NCBI GenBank assembly: GCA_049670505.1
Contig: JBATTK010000070.1
Location: 1 to 12,867 of the forward strand
Direction of reading: 5' to 3'
Source: JBATTK01 sp049670505
GTDB taxonomy: Bacteria > Bacteroidota > Bacteroidia > Flavobacteriales > Flavobacteriaceae
DNA: 12,867 nucleotides
Under the pieces are notes generated by a model. The model did no database searches. It had not been told where the DNA came from and saw nothing but the letters and a program-made list of their open reading frames with translations. Positions 12,712-12,867 of this stretch are shown piece after piece. Each line of letters begins with the position of its first letter. Position 1 is the first letter of the stretch. The translations under genes were made by a program, and so were the position numbers.

Positions 12712-12867
12712 TTATTCTCTGTAGTATGTTAGAATATTATTACCATTTTTGGTAAGAGCGCTGGATTTTGAATCAAATGATAGATTTTCATTCCCATTCT
12801 TAACTTATAAAATGGAATTACCATTGTTAGCGAAATCATTTGTTGGCGATTTTACATTAGATTTACA
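12712..12867 (-). pseudogene. 3' end of a leftward gene with an in-frame stop (partial)
   Basis: From the right edge the minus strand reads CKSNVKSPTNDFANNGNSIL, a TAA at 12805-12807, then VKNGNENLSFDSKSSALTKN and GNNILTYYRE before TAA at 12712-12714. Both halves have the same Asn/Gly/Ser-rich style with repeated NGN(x)IL, and a good terminator follows at the expected distance. So this looks like a true gene end broken by a nonsense codon, or a gene ending at 12805 with a chance extension. The family is not recognised and the rest is outside the window. Confidence 0.35.

Noticed and set aside
1..12867. CRISPR arrays, rRNA, riboswitches, origin of replication
   Set aside because: No regularly spaced direct repeats, rRNA-like blocks or known aptamer cores were seen on either strand.

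Overview
The window looks like a stretch of a Bacteroidota genome, most likely a marine-type member of the Flavobacteriaceae. The reasons are the AT-rich, A-rich translation starts, several Bacteroidota-style lipoprotein signals, a DUF2490-type outer-membrane protein, a heavy-metal-binding-domain DJ-1/PfpI protein and a short IS1182-like transposase start. The genus cannot be fixed from sequence alone. No rRNA, intact tRNA, CRISPR array, integrase or plasmid functions are seen.

Left block (1-4063, all genes on + after the IS edge): the window opens inside a probable IS1182-family element reading off the left edge. Then come single genes separated by hairpin-rich spacers: a lipoprotein with an HExxH metalloprotease signature, a RidA-like protein, a lipoprotein of the cyclase/kynurenine-formamidase fold, and a CPBP intramembrane protease. 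The first lipoprotein gene sits between two related long hairpins (181-256 and 1589-1721), which share an apex. A 10-bp inverted repeat (GTTGTATGCC / GGCATACAAC) marks the two ends of the unit. This is the geometry of an integron-type cassette and is the most interesting structure here.

Central block (4172-7850, - strand): a tight three-gene operon, visibly richer in GC than its surroundings. In transcription order it encodes a 652-aa secreted protein with YwqK/MORN-like repeats and a helical C-terminal half, a DUF2490-like outer-membrane protein (4-bp overlap), and a membrane-anchored coiled-coil protein ending in four MORN repeats. It looks like an uncharacterised envelope module.

Junction (7851-8710): a gene-poor scar holding the frameshifted C-terminal end of a Fic-family-like protein (+) and the C-terminal piece of a second CPBP protease (-).

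Right block (8711-12002, - strand, AT-rich): a GlxA-type regulator (DJ-1/PfpI sensor domain plus AraC HTH), then an exported DJ-1/PfpI protein with an N-terminal metal-binding ribbon, then a lipoprotein cysteine peptidase of the bleomycin-hydrolase/PepC type. The regulator and the exported protein carry visibly homologous DJ-1 domains. Together they may form a sensing and response unit acting at the cell envelope.

Right end (12003-12867): a perfect 20-bp palindrome upstream of the regulator, a basic 35-aa ORF, a degenerate tRNA-like 3' half, gene fragments and one strong minus-strand terminator. It reads as decayed or recombined DNA.
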